This document shows, piece after piece, positions 47,542-57,885 of a DNA stretch of 64,000 nucleotides (position 1 is its first letter; the number at the start of each line of letters is the position of its first letter). Under the pieces are notes generated by a model that saw nothing but the letters and a program-made list of their open reading frames with translations, was not told the DNA's origin and did not search any database. The position numbers were made by a program, and so were the translations under genes. The stretch is taken from assembly GCA_021295835.1 (NCBI GenBank), contig JAGWBP010000001.1:1-64000 (forward strand). Reading direction: 5' to 3'. The DNA comes from Gemmatimonadota bacterium (GTDB lineage Bacteria; Gemmatimonadota; Gemmatimonadetes; Longimicrobiales; Gaopeijiaceae).

Positions 47542-48381
47542 ATGAGCGACGTAGGCAAGATCGGTTCAACCGCATTCGTGATCGCCGCCATTCGTGCCAA
47601 CGAGCCAAACCAGGCGGTCCGCCTCTTCAACGACCCCTACGCCCGCTGGTTCGCATCGGAACCCGCCGTTGCCGCGACCAAGGCGCTCGACGCCGCGTTC
47701 CCCCCGGCTACCACCATGGTCCGCTTCCGCACCCGCTTCTTCAACGAGTACGTGGAGCGCGGGATCGAGAACGGGGCACGCCAGGTGGTGCTCCTAGGAG
47801 GCGGCTTCGACATGCGCGCCCACATCCTCGCCGACGAGAGCGTCATCTTCTTCGAGGTCGACCAGGCACTGGTAGTCGACTTCAAGCGTTCCGTCCTCGG
47901 CGCCCACGGTCTGGAGCAGCCGCCGTCGGTGCCGCACAACTACCTGGAGGTCGATCTGCCCGCCGAGCTGGCCGGGGTAGGGCTGGAGCTCGACGCACCC
48001 ACGCTCGTAGTGTGGGAGGGGAACACGATGTATCTGCCGGTCGGAGAGGTGATGCCCTTCCTCGGTCGGTTGGCGAGCGCGCTCCCGAGGATGAGCATCG
48101 CCTTCGACTACATGGCGGCCGACCTGCAGAATCGCGACCGGTTGGAGGAGGCCGATGTACGCAGGCTCGAGGGCGTCGAGGCCGCGATGCGCGCCTCCTT
48201 CCCGACGGGATTCCCCGACCTCTCGGTATTCGAGGAGCATACGCTGCTACGGGTGGCCGAGTCGGGGCACTTCTTCCGCCTGGGGCACCGCTACGGCCTC
48301 GGCGATATGGTGGACGACTACCCGGAGGACTGGCGCGAGACGCTCAAGCTCTATGGGTATTGCGTGCTAACGAGCACGTGA
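47542..48381 (+). CDS. LCM-family (TIGR00027) S-adenosylmethionine methyltransferase
   Basis: Codes for 279 aa from ATG 47542. The leucine-carboxyl-methyltransferase fold is shown by GSTAFVIAAIRANE, NDPYARWFAS, RTRFFNEYVERGI, the SAM loop VVLLGGGFDMRAH, FFEVDQALVVDFK and VWEGNTMYLP. Members methylate carboxylates or polyketide-like products; the substrate here is unknown. A GC-rich hairpin-like stretch follows the stop (48384-48396). Confidence 0.85.
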   Translation: MSDVGKIGSTAFVIAAIRANEPNQAVRLFNDPYARWFASEPAVAATKALDAAFPPATTMVRFRTRFFNEYVERGIENGARQVVLLGGGFDMRAHILADESVIFFEVDQALVVDFKRSVLGAHGLEQPPSVPHNYLEVDLPAELAGVGLELDAPTLVVWEGNTMYLPVGEVMPFLGRLASALPRMSIAFDYMAADLQNRDRLEEADVRRLEGVEAAMRASFPTGFPDLSVFEEHTLLRVAESGHFFRLGHRYGLGDMVDDYPEDWRETLKLYGYCVLTST

Positions 48382-48490
48382 CGGCCCCCCCGGGGGCGTA
48401 AGGAGTTACTCGGCATCAGCGTTTCGCGCTACGGCAGATCATCGGGCGGGCGGCATTCGTCCTAACGTCTACGGGAAGGGGAGATCCGAC

Positions 48491-49294
48491 ATGCGGAGGT
48501 CAAGCGCGTATATCGGCAGCAACGGTTGTAGGCTGGTACTGGTTCGCCGCCTTGGCGCGACGATCCTCTGCGCTTCAGCGGCACCAACGGCCGGGCTGGC
48601 CCAGACGGAGCTCAATCTGCTCTACGGCAAGCAAAGCAATCCGTTCGCGGAAACGTCGAGTTGGACCACGGTGCTTACCGTGCAGCACTACGAGCAGTGG
48701 AGCCACGGCGACCTATTCCTCTTCATCGACCTAGCCGACGACGCCGACCTCGACGGCCACAACGACGACGACGCATACGGCGAGTTCTTCGCCAACTTTA
48801 GCCTGGGCAAGGTCTTGGGGACCGATCTGGGATTCGGCCCGATCCTGGACTTCGGAGTGGTGGCGGGCGCCTCGTTCGGTGCCGACTCAGACCTGCGACA
48901 GTGGCTGCCCAGCCTTCGCGCCGCTTGGCGGTTGCCCGGGTTCGCCTTCCTGACCACGGATGTCGCGCTGGCCATCGACGGGGGCGGCGGGCTCGCCGGG
49001 GGCGGACTCCCCGAGCGCGACGACCACCTCATCACCTCCGTCGTCTGGCTGCTGCCCTTCGCCGTCGCAGGCCAGTCGTTCTCCTTCGCCGGCTTCGCGG
49101 AGCACCAGTCGGCAACGACCGACGAGAACGGCAAGGAGATCCCCTTCGCGTTGTTCAGTCAGCCCCAGCTCAGGTGGGACATCGGCGGAGAGAGCGGGCT
49201 GATGCTCGGGGTCGAGGGCCTGCTCTGGTTCAACAAGCTGGGCACGGAGAAGCACGAGGCGAACCCGCAACTGATGTTGGTGTGGGAGATGTAG
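48491..49294 (+). CDS. Tsx/OmpK-like outer-membrane channel protein
   Basis: Codes for 267 aa with an N-terminal signal ending near APTAGLAQ. The opening of the mature part (NLLYGKQSNPFAETSSWTTVLTVQHYEQWSHGD) and FLFIDLADDAD, split here, match the nucleoside-channel Tsx/OmpK pattern of strands with an early aromatic-Asp motif. It ends in LMLVWEM, a barrel-type last strand. Probably a specific outer-membrane pore; the solute is not known. Confidence 0.75.
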   Translation: MRRSSAYIGSNGCRLVLVRRLGATILCASAAPTAGLAQTELNLLYGKQSNPFAETSSWTTVLTVQHYEQWSHGDLFLFIDLADDADLDGHNDDDAYGEFFANFSLGKVLGTDLGFGPILDFGVVAGASFGADSDLRQWLPSLRAAWRLPGFAFLTTDVALAIDGGGGLAGGGLPERDDHLITSVVWLLPFAVAGQSFSFAGFAEHQSATTDENGKEIPFALFSQPQLRWDIGGESGLMLGVEGLLWFNKLGTEKHEANPQLMLVWEM

Positions 49295-49357
49295 GCGGAG
49301 TCCGGTCTCGACCCGGAGACTATCTTCGCGGACGGGTCCCGGTTCCGCCTCCTGCGC

Positions 49358-51628
49358 TCAGCGGGGCGGCCGCATCGCCGCAGCCGCCTCCCATCGGGCA
49401 ACGGTCGCTCGCCAATCCTGCTCTTTCGGCCTGAGCGCTATCGCCTCGCGACCGTGGAGGACAGCCTCTTCCATGCGTCCCGATCGCGCTAGCGCCAGGG
49501 CGAGATTCAGGTGCGCACGGGCCAGCTCCGGTGCCCCCTCGATGGCGCTCTCGTACGCGCTGATCGCGCCGGTCAGGTCGCCCTCGCGCATGCGGATGTT
49601 GCCGATCTGCATGTGCGCCTGGCCCTCGTAGGGGTTCAGCGAGATCGCCCGCTCAAACTCCCCCAGCGCCCCGGCTGTGTCGCCGAGCTCCTTTCGGACC
49701 ACGCCCAGAGCTACGAGCAGCGCTGGCTGGGCCGAGTCGATCTCGAGACTCTCCTCGAGGGCCCCAATGGCGGGGCCGTACTCCCTGCGGCCCCCACGGG
49801 CCGTTCCCAGCGCGAATGCCAGCGCCGGGTCGCCGGGCAGCACCAGCCGGGCGCCACCCAGCGCGCGCTCGGCACCCTCGTGGTCGCCGCGAGCATCCAT
49901 ATCTTGCGATAGGATTCCCAGTGCCGCAGCAAATCTGCGACGCGTTGCCAGGGGCTCCCGAAGGGCCCGCTTCAGGGCATCGCCCGAAGGATCGGCCACA
50001 TACAACGCGGCCAGGGCAAGCGCCCGCAGGTCGGGATCGGGCGACTCTGCCATTCGCCGTATGCTCTCGGCCGCATGGCTGTCGAGAGCCGCGCCCGGCC
50101 GCACCCACCCCCTTAGGAAGACAAGCAGCCCCTGGACCTTGGCCTTGACCCCCGGCTCTTCGGGGTGCAGGAGCAGGCGTGCGGCCAGCGCCCTGCCGGT
50201 GGTCCTGCCGAGCGAGAGCAGGCCCTCCGTTACGGGCCCCAGAGGCTTGAGATCGCCCCACCACCTCTCAACCTGCAGTTGGTGCTCCGCCTCGCTCCGA
50301 TCCGCGTGGCAGCCCTGGCAGGCACTCGTCAGCCCCAGCCTGTCGTCGAGCTCGGGGCGCGGCACCGGGATCGAGTGGTCGGAGCGCGCAAAGGGCACCT
50401 GGTCCCCTACCCCCGGGTGCTGCATGTAGGGCATGTGGCAACTGACGCAGCGTGCGCCGGCCGAGGAGGGCGGGTGGAAGGTGTGCGCCTCCGGATCCAC
50501 CTCCTTCGAGGCGTGGCACTCGGTGCACTGGCGATCGTCGTTCACGCTGGCGAGCGGGGCGCGGTTGATGTCCCAGTAGCCGAGGCCGTGGGGCTCGTGA
50601 CAGCTGACGCACGTCATCGCGCCGTCCACGTAGCACGCCGACGAGAGGTGCGTGCCCTGATACGCGAAGAAGGCAATCCTCCCGTCGGGCAGGTAGTTCG
50701 TTCCATCGACGAGCGCCAGCAGGTGGGAGGAATAGTCGGAGAGCCGCTCTCCAGGCACGTGCCCATCCTTGATCGTGGCCCCCAGCGCGTGGCACTGGAA
50801 GCAGACCTCGAGCGACTCCTCGACGCCGTCGGTGGCACGGCTGGCGAGACCGATGTCGGCGACCGCCACGGCCTGGCCGGAGGCTACTGCGGTCATCGTC
50901 TCGACGTGGCGGCGCGCGGGTCCGTGGCACGACTCGCAGTTGATTGCGAGCGTCGTCCACTCGGTTCGGTATCCCCGGCCGGGCTCCAGCCGCGTCGTGA
51001 CCTGGCTACCGTGACAGCCCTGGCAGTTCACGAAGTTGGCCGCCGTCCCAATGACCCTGTACGGCGGCCAGTCGCCGCAGTCGGCGAGTGCCAGCTCTGT
51101 GGTGATGGGAACCCAACCCGCGTCGCGACGGCCGGTGGTGCTGCAGAACCAGCGATCCAGTTGGCGCGAGTAGTCGAATGGCATGAAACGCACCGTGCCG
51201 TCCAGCACCCGGGTCACGAAGCCCTGCGTGCCCCCACCCAGAAGGTGGCCGCCCCCGACCACCCCGTCGACCGTCAGCCGCCGCTCCGACCGCCCCTCCT
51301 GCCGAACCGCGAAGACATACCGGCTAGCGGAGTCCATCATCGGCACTACCGTGGCGTCGCTGAAGACGATCGGGGTGCCGTCGAAGGGGGCAATCACCGT
51401 CTCTGGGCTCGGCTCGCCCCCGGCGCGACCGTGCGTGGAGCTCGCCCACGCGGCGTACTTCTCCGCGTGGCAGCCCTGGCACGACTCGGCGCCAGCGAAC
51501 TCGGCCCGTGCGGCCTCGATGTCCTTCTGGGGCTCTGCGTGGAGATCGCCGCGGGCATCTCCATCCCGGTCCCCGCAACCGACGACGAGTGCCGCAAGGA
51601 AGGCCGGTGCGAGCTGCCGACTCCTCAT
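49358..51628 (-). CDS. Eight-heme c-type cytochrome with TPR domain, lipoprotein
   Basis: Codes for 756 aa from the ATG overlapping the upstream cytochrome stop. The signal AFLAALVVGC is lipoprotein-like. Eight CXXCH heme sites: CQGCH, CQGCH, CESCH, CFQCH, CVSCH, CTECH, CVSCH, CQGCH, spread over about residues 49-450, as in cytochrome c554/NrfA-related multiheme proteins. From about 600 at least three TPR repeats follow (LALGTARGGRREYGPAIGAL; AALGEFERAISLNPYEGQAH-type). An electron-transfer role in the periplasm with a docking scaffold is inferred; the partner enzyme is unknown. Confidence 0.88.
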   Translation of the reverse strand: MRSRQLAPAFLAALVVGCGDRDGDARGDLHAEPQKDIEAARAEFAGAESCQGCHAEKYAAWASSTHGRAGGEPSPETVIAPFDGTPIVFSDATVVPMMDSASRYVFAVRQEGRSERRLTVDGVVGGGHLLGGGTQGFVTRVLDGTVRFMPFDYSRQLDRWFCSTTGRRDAGWVPITTELALADCGDWPPYRVIGTAANFVNCQGCHGSQVTTRLEPGRGYRTEWTTLAINCESCHGPARRHVETMTAVASGQAVAVADIGLASRATDGVEESLEVCFQCHALGATIKDGHVPGERLSDYSSHLLALVDGTNYLPDGRIAFFAYQGTHLSSACYVDGAMTCVSCHEPHGLGYWDINRAPLASVNDDRQCTECHASKEVDPEAHTFHPPSSAGARCVSCHMPYMQHPGVGDQVPFARSDHSIPVPRPELDDRLGLTSACQGCHADRSEAEHQLQVERWWGDLKPLGPVTEGLLSLGRTTGRALAARLLLHPEEPGVKAKVQGLLVFLRGWVRPGAALDSHAAESIRRMAESPDPDLRALALAALYVADPSGDALKRALREPLATRRRFAAALGILSQDMDARGDHEGAERALGGARLVLPGDPALAFALGTARGGRREYGPAIGALEESLEIDSAQPALLVALGVVRKELGDTAGALGEFERAISLNPYEGQAHMQIGNIRMREGDLTGAISAYESAIEGAPELARAHLNLALALARSGRMEEAVLHGREAIALRPKEQDWRATVARWEAAAAMRPPR

Positions 51629-52980
51629 CCGGGGGAGGTGCCGTCGTGCGCCCAGGCAGGCCCCTGGCATCGGCAGAGGGCACGGATGTACGCCACCAGC
51701 TCCCTCTTCTCGGCGTCGGACAGCGACGGCCCGAAGGCCGGCATGCGGCGGCTCTTGCCCAGAATCCAGCCACCGGCGTGCACACCGTCGTAGAGGGTGT
51801 CGTCGGTTCGGAGCGACATTGCGGCGGAGTCGCTGTGATCGGTTGGGGGAACAGGCAGGTAGGGAGCGTTGAACCCGTCTCCCTTACCCGCCGGACCGTG
51901 GCAGGGAGCGCACCTTCCCCGGTAGAGCTCCGCACCGGGAGCGGCCTCCGGGGGGGTTGGCGAGGCCTGGTGCGCTAGTGCCTCGCCGCCACTCCACTTG
52001 CCGCCTCGGCGGAGCAGATACGAGGCGACGAGGTCGATGCGGTCGCTCCGCTCCAGCGAGGCGGGCATGATCGTACCGCTCGCGAGTGCCGCCGGATCGG
52101 TGATCACGCTCCTCAGATACTCGGGTCGAAGGCGCTCGGCGATCCCGTCCAGCCGGGGACCGATCCGCCCCCCGTCGTCGCCAAGCTGGTGGCAACCCAG
52201 ACAGCTCCACTTCTCCACCAGCAGCGCCTCGGCCTTCCGCATCGCGAAGGGCGAGAGCTCGAGAGGTGTCCAGGGAGGCGGCGGAACTCCGTCGCGCCGC
52301 GCCGCCTGCTGGCCCAGCTCGCGCAGATGAGCGACAATGGCCGCAATCTCGTCGGGCGCCAGGGCAAAGTCCGGCATCTGTCCCCCCTCGCCGGGCCTGG
52401 GACCGGCGGGGCGCACCGTCGCCGGGTCGGCTAGGTAGCGCTCAATCCACTCCTCCCGTAGCCGAAGCGTGGCCGTAGCCAGCTCCGGCGCGACGCGACG
52501 CGGAGAGGCTTCGGCGTGAAGGTGGCAGCTTGCGCAGCCCAGTGCCTCGAAGAGCCCCCGCCCCTCCTCCCGGTCCGTCTCCGGGTGACGTTGCTGGGCG
52601 CTCCGAAGCGCATCGTCCACGCCTCGCATCTCCCGGTCGTTGGTGACGAAGAGCGCGAGCGCCAGCCGCTGGCGCTCGTCGAGGTCGAAGCTCGGCATCC
52701 TTGCGGGTGCGATGTCGGGCCGCACCGGACTGGGATCGGCGAGGTAGTGGAAGATGTAGGCCGGGGCGAGGATCGGGGTGCCTTCTCCGAAGGGAGGCGC
52801 CACCGCCCGGATCGCCTCGTCCTCGGCAACCCCCGTGTGGCAGGCGCCGCACCCCAGGGCGGCCACGAGCTGGGCGCCATCCCGAGCGGTGCCGCCCCCG
52901 GTTGCAGGAGCGCCCTGCCACCCGCCCGACCACCCCGCAACCCCGAGCGCGAAGGCCACGCCCAAGATCAGCCATCGCAT
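51625..52980 (-). CDS. Multi-domain cytochrome c (four CXXCH)
   Basis: Codes for 451 aa from ATG 52980, preceded by AAAGGAC; the upstream open frame lacks a ribosome site. Signal peptide LGVAFALGVAGW. Four class I cytochrome c modules: CGACH near 44, CASCH near 150, CLGCH near 255 and CAPCH near 358, each followed by a Met that can ligate iron (for example RMPSFD, QMPDFAL, MPASLE, RMPAFG). The downstream multiheme gene overlaps by ATGA, so the two are made together and probably form an electron-transfer chain to an unknown acceptor or donor. Confidence 0.9.
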   Translation of the reverse strand: MRWLILGVAFALGVAGWSGGWQGAPATGGGTARDGAQLVAALGCGACHTGVAEDEAIRAVAPPFGEGTPILAPAYIFHYLADPSPVRPDIAPARMPSFDLDERQRLALALFVTNDREMRGVDDALRSAQQRHPETDREEGRGLFEALGCASCHLHAEASPRRVAPELATATLRLREEWIERYLADPATVRPAGPRPGEGGQMPDFALAPDEIAAIVAHLRELGQQAARRDGVPPPPWTPLELSPFAMRKAEALLVEKWSCLGCHQLGDDGGRIGPRLDGIAERLRPEYLRSVITDPAALASGTIMPASLERSDRIDLVASYLLRRGGKWSGGEALAHQASPTPPEAAPGAELYRGRCAPCHGPAGKGDGFNAPYLPVPPTDHSDSAAMSLRTDDTLYDGVHAGGWILGKSRRMPAFGPSLSDAEKRELVAYIRALCRCQGPAWAHDGTSPG

Positions 52981-53127
52981 CGGTGGCGGGTCCTTTCGGC
53001 TAGAGGGGTGGGTGGCATTCCAGGGCTGAGCAAGTCGCTCGGCACCCGGCAAAGATGCGCTGTGGCTGGGTCGAGCGCCACACCGATAGGGGTCGGGCGT
53101 CACCCGTGCACACTGAGGGCAAACTGT

Positions 53128-53158
53128 CAATCATGGATTACATAATGTAAATCATAGT
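53128..53158 (-). repeat. Fragment of the AT-rich centre of the TIR-bounded element
   Basis: The stretch TCATGGATTACATAATGTAA matches the AT-rich centre of the copies at 44885 and 47222. No terminal repeats are seen around it. It lies between the cytochrome operon start and the vapC stop; the rest of that gap shows no gene. Confidence 0.45.
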
Positions 53159-53226
53159 TGCCATTGGAGGCGACTCGGGCGCTGGGTGGCGCAGTTGCCG
53201 GAGGCGTGAGGTCGCCCGAACAACCT

Positions 53227-53661
53227 CTACCCGAACGGATTGCGCGTCTTCAACTCGGGGAAGAGGGCGAAGTCGCGGTCCCGGGTCAGCACTTCCTCGA
53301 TTCCGTGCGCCAGGCAGATTGCTGCCACGCGCGCGTCGTGCACGACCGGACCGCGCACGCGGGGCCGCTGGACGAGCCGCTCCAGGATGTCCATGAAGTC
53401 AACCGTCTCGCCGAGGAGCCGGTTCGTGGGCGAATCGATCCACGCCCGCAGTTGGCTCCACGCCTGGTCGGGAGTCGACTGGGCGCCCCGCCAGATCCGG
53501 CGGTTGGTGACGACGCTCAGAAACTCGTAGCAGCAGGGCCAGGGAATGGCCCAGGGCCGGTCGCCTCCGGCCAGCGCGGCAAGGAGGCGGCGAGCCTGCT
53601 CGTGTACCCGCGACTCACGGCGGTGGGCGTAGGCCAGCACATTCGTGTCGACCGCAATCAC
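53227..53661 (-). CDS. vapC: VapC-type PIN-domain toxin
   Basis: Codes for 144 aa from a GTG overlapping the vapB stop (GTGA). The four acidic PIN residues are visible: VDTNVLAYAH (Asp 4), the Glu of CYEFLSVV, HDARVAAICLAHG (Asp), and LTRDRDFALFP (Asp). It is a Mg2+-dependent RNase toxin, usually acting on tRNA or rRNA, kept in check by VapB. Length is normal. Confidence 0.92.
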   Translation of the reverse strand: MIAVDTNVLAYAHRRESRVHEQARRLLAALAGGDRPWAIPWPCCYEFLSVVTNRRIWRGAQSTPDQAWSQLRAWIDSPTNRLLGETVDFMDILERLVQRPRVRGPVVHDARVAAICLAHGIEEVLTRDRDFALFPELKTRNPFG

Positions 53662-53912
53662 GCCTCTCCGTCCTCGGGATGCTCGTGGATGATTTCGGAG
53701 AGATCCTGCCAGGAGAAGGCCTCCAGCGGGTCGGCGTCCGTCGGGTCGCCGATGCTCAGGTCGGGGAGCCGGTAGGGCTCGGGGGAGGCGCCCCCGGCCA
53801 GCACGTCGCGGAGACCTTCCTCCACGACGGACCTCAGGGAACGGCCCCTCCGGCGCGCATGCCGCTTGGCGCGGGCGAGCAGCTCGTCGTGAATGTCGAT
53901 CGTGGTCTTCAT
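53658..53912 (-). CDS. vapB: VapB-type antitoxin
   Basis: Codes for 84 aa. The N-terminal ribbon-helix-helix (MKTTIDIHDELLARAKRHA, then RGRSLRSVVEEGLRDVL) binds DNA. The acidic tail (WQDLSEIIHEHPEDGEA) is the toxin-neutralising part. It is expected to repress the operon together with VapC through the operator just upstream. The ATG at 53912 is the only sensible start. Confidence 0.88.
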   Translation of the reverse strand: MKTTIDIHDELLARAKRHARRRGRSLRSVVEEGLRDVLAGGASPEPYRLPDLSIGDPTDADPLEAFSWQDLSEIIHEHPEDGEA

Positions 53913-53925
53913 CGTCCCATACTAC

Positions 53926-53952
53926 CCATATTACCGAATATGGTCAATATGG
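53926..53952 (-). promoter_or_regulatory. Likely VapBC operator
   Basis: The inverted repeat CCATATT-ACCG-AATATGG (53926-53943) and a further AATATGG half-site (53946-53952) lie 14-40 bp upstream of vapB. Spaced half-sites of this kind are typical RHH antitoxin targets. AT-rich promoter-like sequence is otherwise rare in this genome. Confidence 0.65.
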
Positions 53953-54281
53953 CTTATCGTCGCCATATCGTATGGGTGCCGCGCCCGCTCCTCCACCAGT
54001 TGGGTCAGCTCGTCAAGCGTCTCCCGGAAGTCGGCCATTTCCAACCCGCGAGTATCCCAGATACCCAGTGGAACGCCTTCTTTGCGGATGAGACGAGCGT
54101 TCTTGGTGACGGGCGTTCCGTGGCCCGTCGTGGCCATGTCGCCATGGAACACGCTGTTGATCAGCGTGCTCTTGCCGACTCCGGTACGGCCCGCGATGAG
54201 GACGTTGCAGGTGCCCAATCCCTTCAGGACCTCGTCGATCGCCTGACCGATCTCGTCGAGCGTGCGTTCAGGACCATTCAT
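53931..54281 (-). pseudogene. Truncated P-loop GTPase (HSR1/50S-binding type)
   Basis: Reads 116 aa from ATG 54281. It has an N-terminal helix, G1 AGRTGVGKSTLINSVF, a switch TPVTKNARL and G3 WDTRGLEM, then stops at 53931 before the G4 and G5 motifs that the fold needs. Full members (about 300-500 aa) continue well past this point. The stop lies within the vapBC operator, so insertion of the toxin-antitoxin module or a deletion at that point probably removed the rest. Confidence 0.7.
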
Positions 54282-54437
54282 GTCGTGTACCTCCGGATCG
54301 CCGATCCCGGCGTCGAGGGGCACGGGAGACGTGGAACGCCTGGGAGCCGGGTCGCGGGAAGCAAACATGCCCGGATCTCGGTGGGCGGGCAACGGCGGCT
54401 GGCCGGTACCGTGGCCCGGCCGCCCCCCCTCCCCTAT

Positions 54438-54540
54438 CTTCCCCGCAGTCGCCGGGGGCATCCTGCCGCGCGTGAATCACGCCCAGACGGGATTGAGACC
54501 GCACCCCAGAACCTGATCCGGCTTATACCGGCGTAGGAAG
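54438..54540 (+). ncRNA. TPP riboswitch (THI element)
   Basis: The conserved thiamine-pyrophosphate aptamer bases are present: TTGAGACC (54493-54500) for the usual CTGAGA, then AACCTGATCCGGCTTATACC and GGCGTAGGAAG. The closing stem pairs CTTCC (54438-54442) with GGAAG (54536-54540). Between it and the thiC start (54541-54624), GCGGCAG and CTGCCGC can form a hairpin that may act as the expression platform. It should lower thiC expression when TPP is plentiful. Confidence 0.88.
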
Positions 54541-54624
54541 CGCGGCAGCGACGGGGACCGATCCCGCCTGCGGCCTGCCGCTTCCCTCCGGCGACCACGC
54601 CACGGCCGGGGAAGCCCATTCGCC

Positions 54625-56424
<1,800 letters not shown>

Positions 56425-56428
56425 CGGG

Positions 56429-57802
56429 CTACCTCTCGACCTGCACAGTCTTGACGTTTACGAACTCGCGGATCCCGAAGTCGCCCAGCTCGCGGCCGAA
56501 GCCGCTCTCCTTGATCCCTCCGAAGGGGAGGCGAGGGTCGGACTTCACGAAGTCGTTGACGAAGCAGGCGCCGGCTTCGACTGCGTTACGCGCGATGCGC
56601 TCCCCCCGCTCCAGATCCGAGGTGAAGACCGCGGCCCCGAGTCCGTACCGGCTGTCGTTGGCCAATCGGATCGCCTCTTCCTCGCTCTCGGCTACGCTGA
56701 TGCAGGCGACCGGCCCGAAGGTCTCTTCGTCGTAGGCTGGCATGCCCGGGGCAACGTCCGTGAGCACCGTGGCCGGATAGTACCACCCGGGCACGTCGGG
56801 GACCTTGCCGCCCAGCCTCAGGCGGGCCCCGGCCGAGACGCTTCGCCGCACCTGCCCCGCCAGGTGGTCGCGCAGATCCTCCCGTGCGAGGGGACCGATG
56901 TCGGTCCTCTCGGCCATCGGGTCGCCTACACGCAGACCGGCCATCCGCGCCACTACCTGGTCGGCGAAGTCGTCGGCCACGCCCCGGTGGACGATCATGC
57001 GCTTGGCGGCGATGCAGCTCTGGCCGCCGTTGACGACGCGGCCGGTCACGCAGGCCTCGACCGTCCGGCCAAGGTCCGCGTCCTCGAGCACGATGTAGGG
57101 ATCGCTGCCCCCTAGCTCGAGCACGCACGGCTTCACCGCCGCCCCGGCGATCGCCGCCACGCTGCGGCCTGCCCGAGTGCTTCCGGTCAGGGTGACGGCG
57201 CTCACTCGCCGGTCCCGGATTAGGGCACCGGTCTCGGCGACATCGACGAAGAGGTTCGCGAAGAGCCCTTCGGGAAGACCGCCCGCCGGGCCGAAGAGGC
57301 GCGCCAGCTCCAGGGCGCAGCCTGGCACGCTCGGGGCGTGCTTCAGCAGCACCCCGTTTCCCGCCACCAGCGCCGGAACGGCCGCCCGCACCACCTGCCA
57401 GAGAGGAAAGTTCCAAGGCATGATCGCAAGAACAAGTCCCAGCGGACGCAGGGTCACTAGGCTCCGCAAAGCCTCGGTTTCAACAACCCTATCGCGCAGG
57501 AACGACGCACCAAGATCGCCGTAGTACTCGCACGCAAGCGCGGACTTGTCGACCTCGGCAAGTGCCTCTCGGAGCGGCTTGCCCATCTCCATCGTGACGA
57601 TCTCGGCGAGCTTCTGGCGATTGGCCCGGAAGAGCTGCGCCACCGCCCCGACGAGCTGCGCCCGCTCCTCCAACGGGACAAGCCGCCACGACCGCTGCGC
57701 GACGGCCGCCATCTCCACCGCCGCCTCAACGTCGGGCCCTTCGGCGAAGGGGTAGCGAGCCAGCATCTCGCCGCCCGTCGGGTTGATAGCCGTGAATCCC
57801 AT
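56429..57802 (-). CDS. NAD(P)-dependent aldehyde dehydrogenase (succinate-semialdehyde type)
   Basis: Codes for 457 aa, the length of the short Sad/YneI-like class. MPWNFPLWQ (cofactor site) near 130, TGSTRAGRSV, catalytic Glu in LELGGSDPYIV near 225-235, nucleophile in GGQSCIA near 260, and ETFGPVACI near 355. It would oxidise succinate semialdehyde or a similar aldehyde to the acid. Convergent with thiC (4 bp apart) and divergent from the fatty-acid kinase gene. Confidence 0.9.
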   Translation of the reverse strand: MGFTAINPTGGEMLARYPFAEGPDVEAAVEMAAVAQRSWRLVPLEERAQLVGAVAQLFRANRQKLAEIVTMEMGKPLREALAEVDKSALACEYYGDLGASFLRDRVVETEALRSLVTLRPLGLVLAIMPWNFPLWQVVRAAVPALVAGNGVLLKHAPSVPGCALELARLFGPAGGLPEGLFANLFVDVAETGALIRDRRVSAVTLTGSTRAGRSVAAIAGAAVKPCVLELGGSDPYIVLEDADLGRTVEACVTGRVVNGGQSCIAAKRMIVHRGVADDFADQVVARMAGLRVGDPMAERTDIGPLAREDLRDHLAGQVRRSVSAGARLRLGGKVPDVPGWYYPATVLTDVAPGMPAYDEETFGPVACISVAESEEEAIRLANDSRYGLGAAVFTSDLERGERIARNAVEAGACFVNDFVKSDPRLPFGGIKESGFGRELGDFGIREFVNVKTVQVER

Positions 57803-57885
57803 GTGGACGTTGCCCGGGCGCAGGTCGTGGAGTACGGTAATGGCAGTTCGTGTTTAATCTCGCACGAGTCTGCCGAGGTCGCTCA

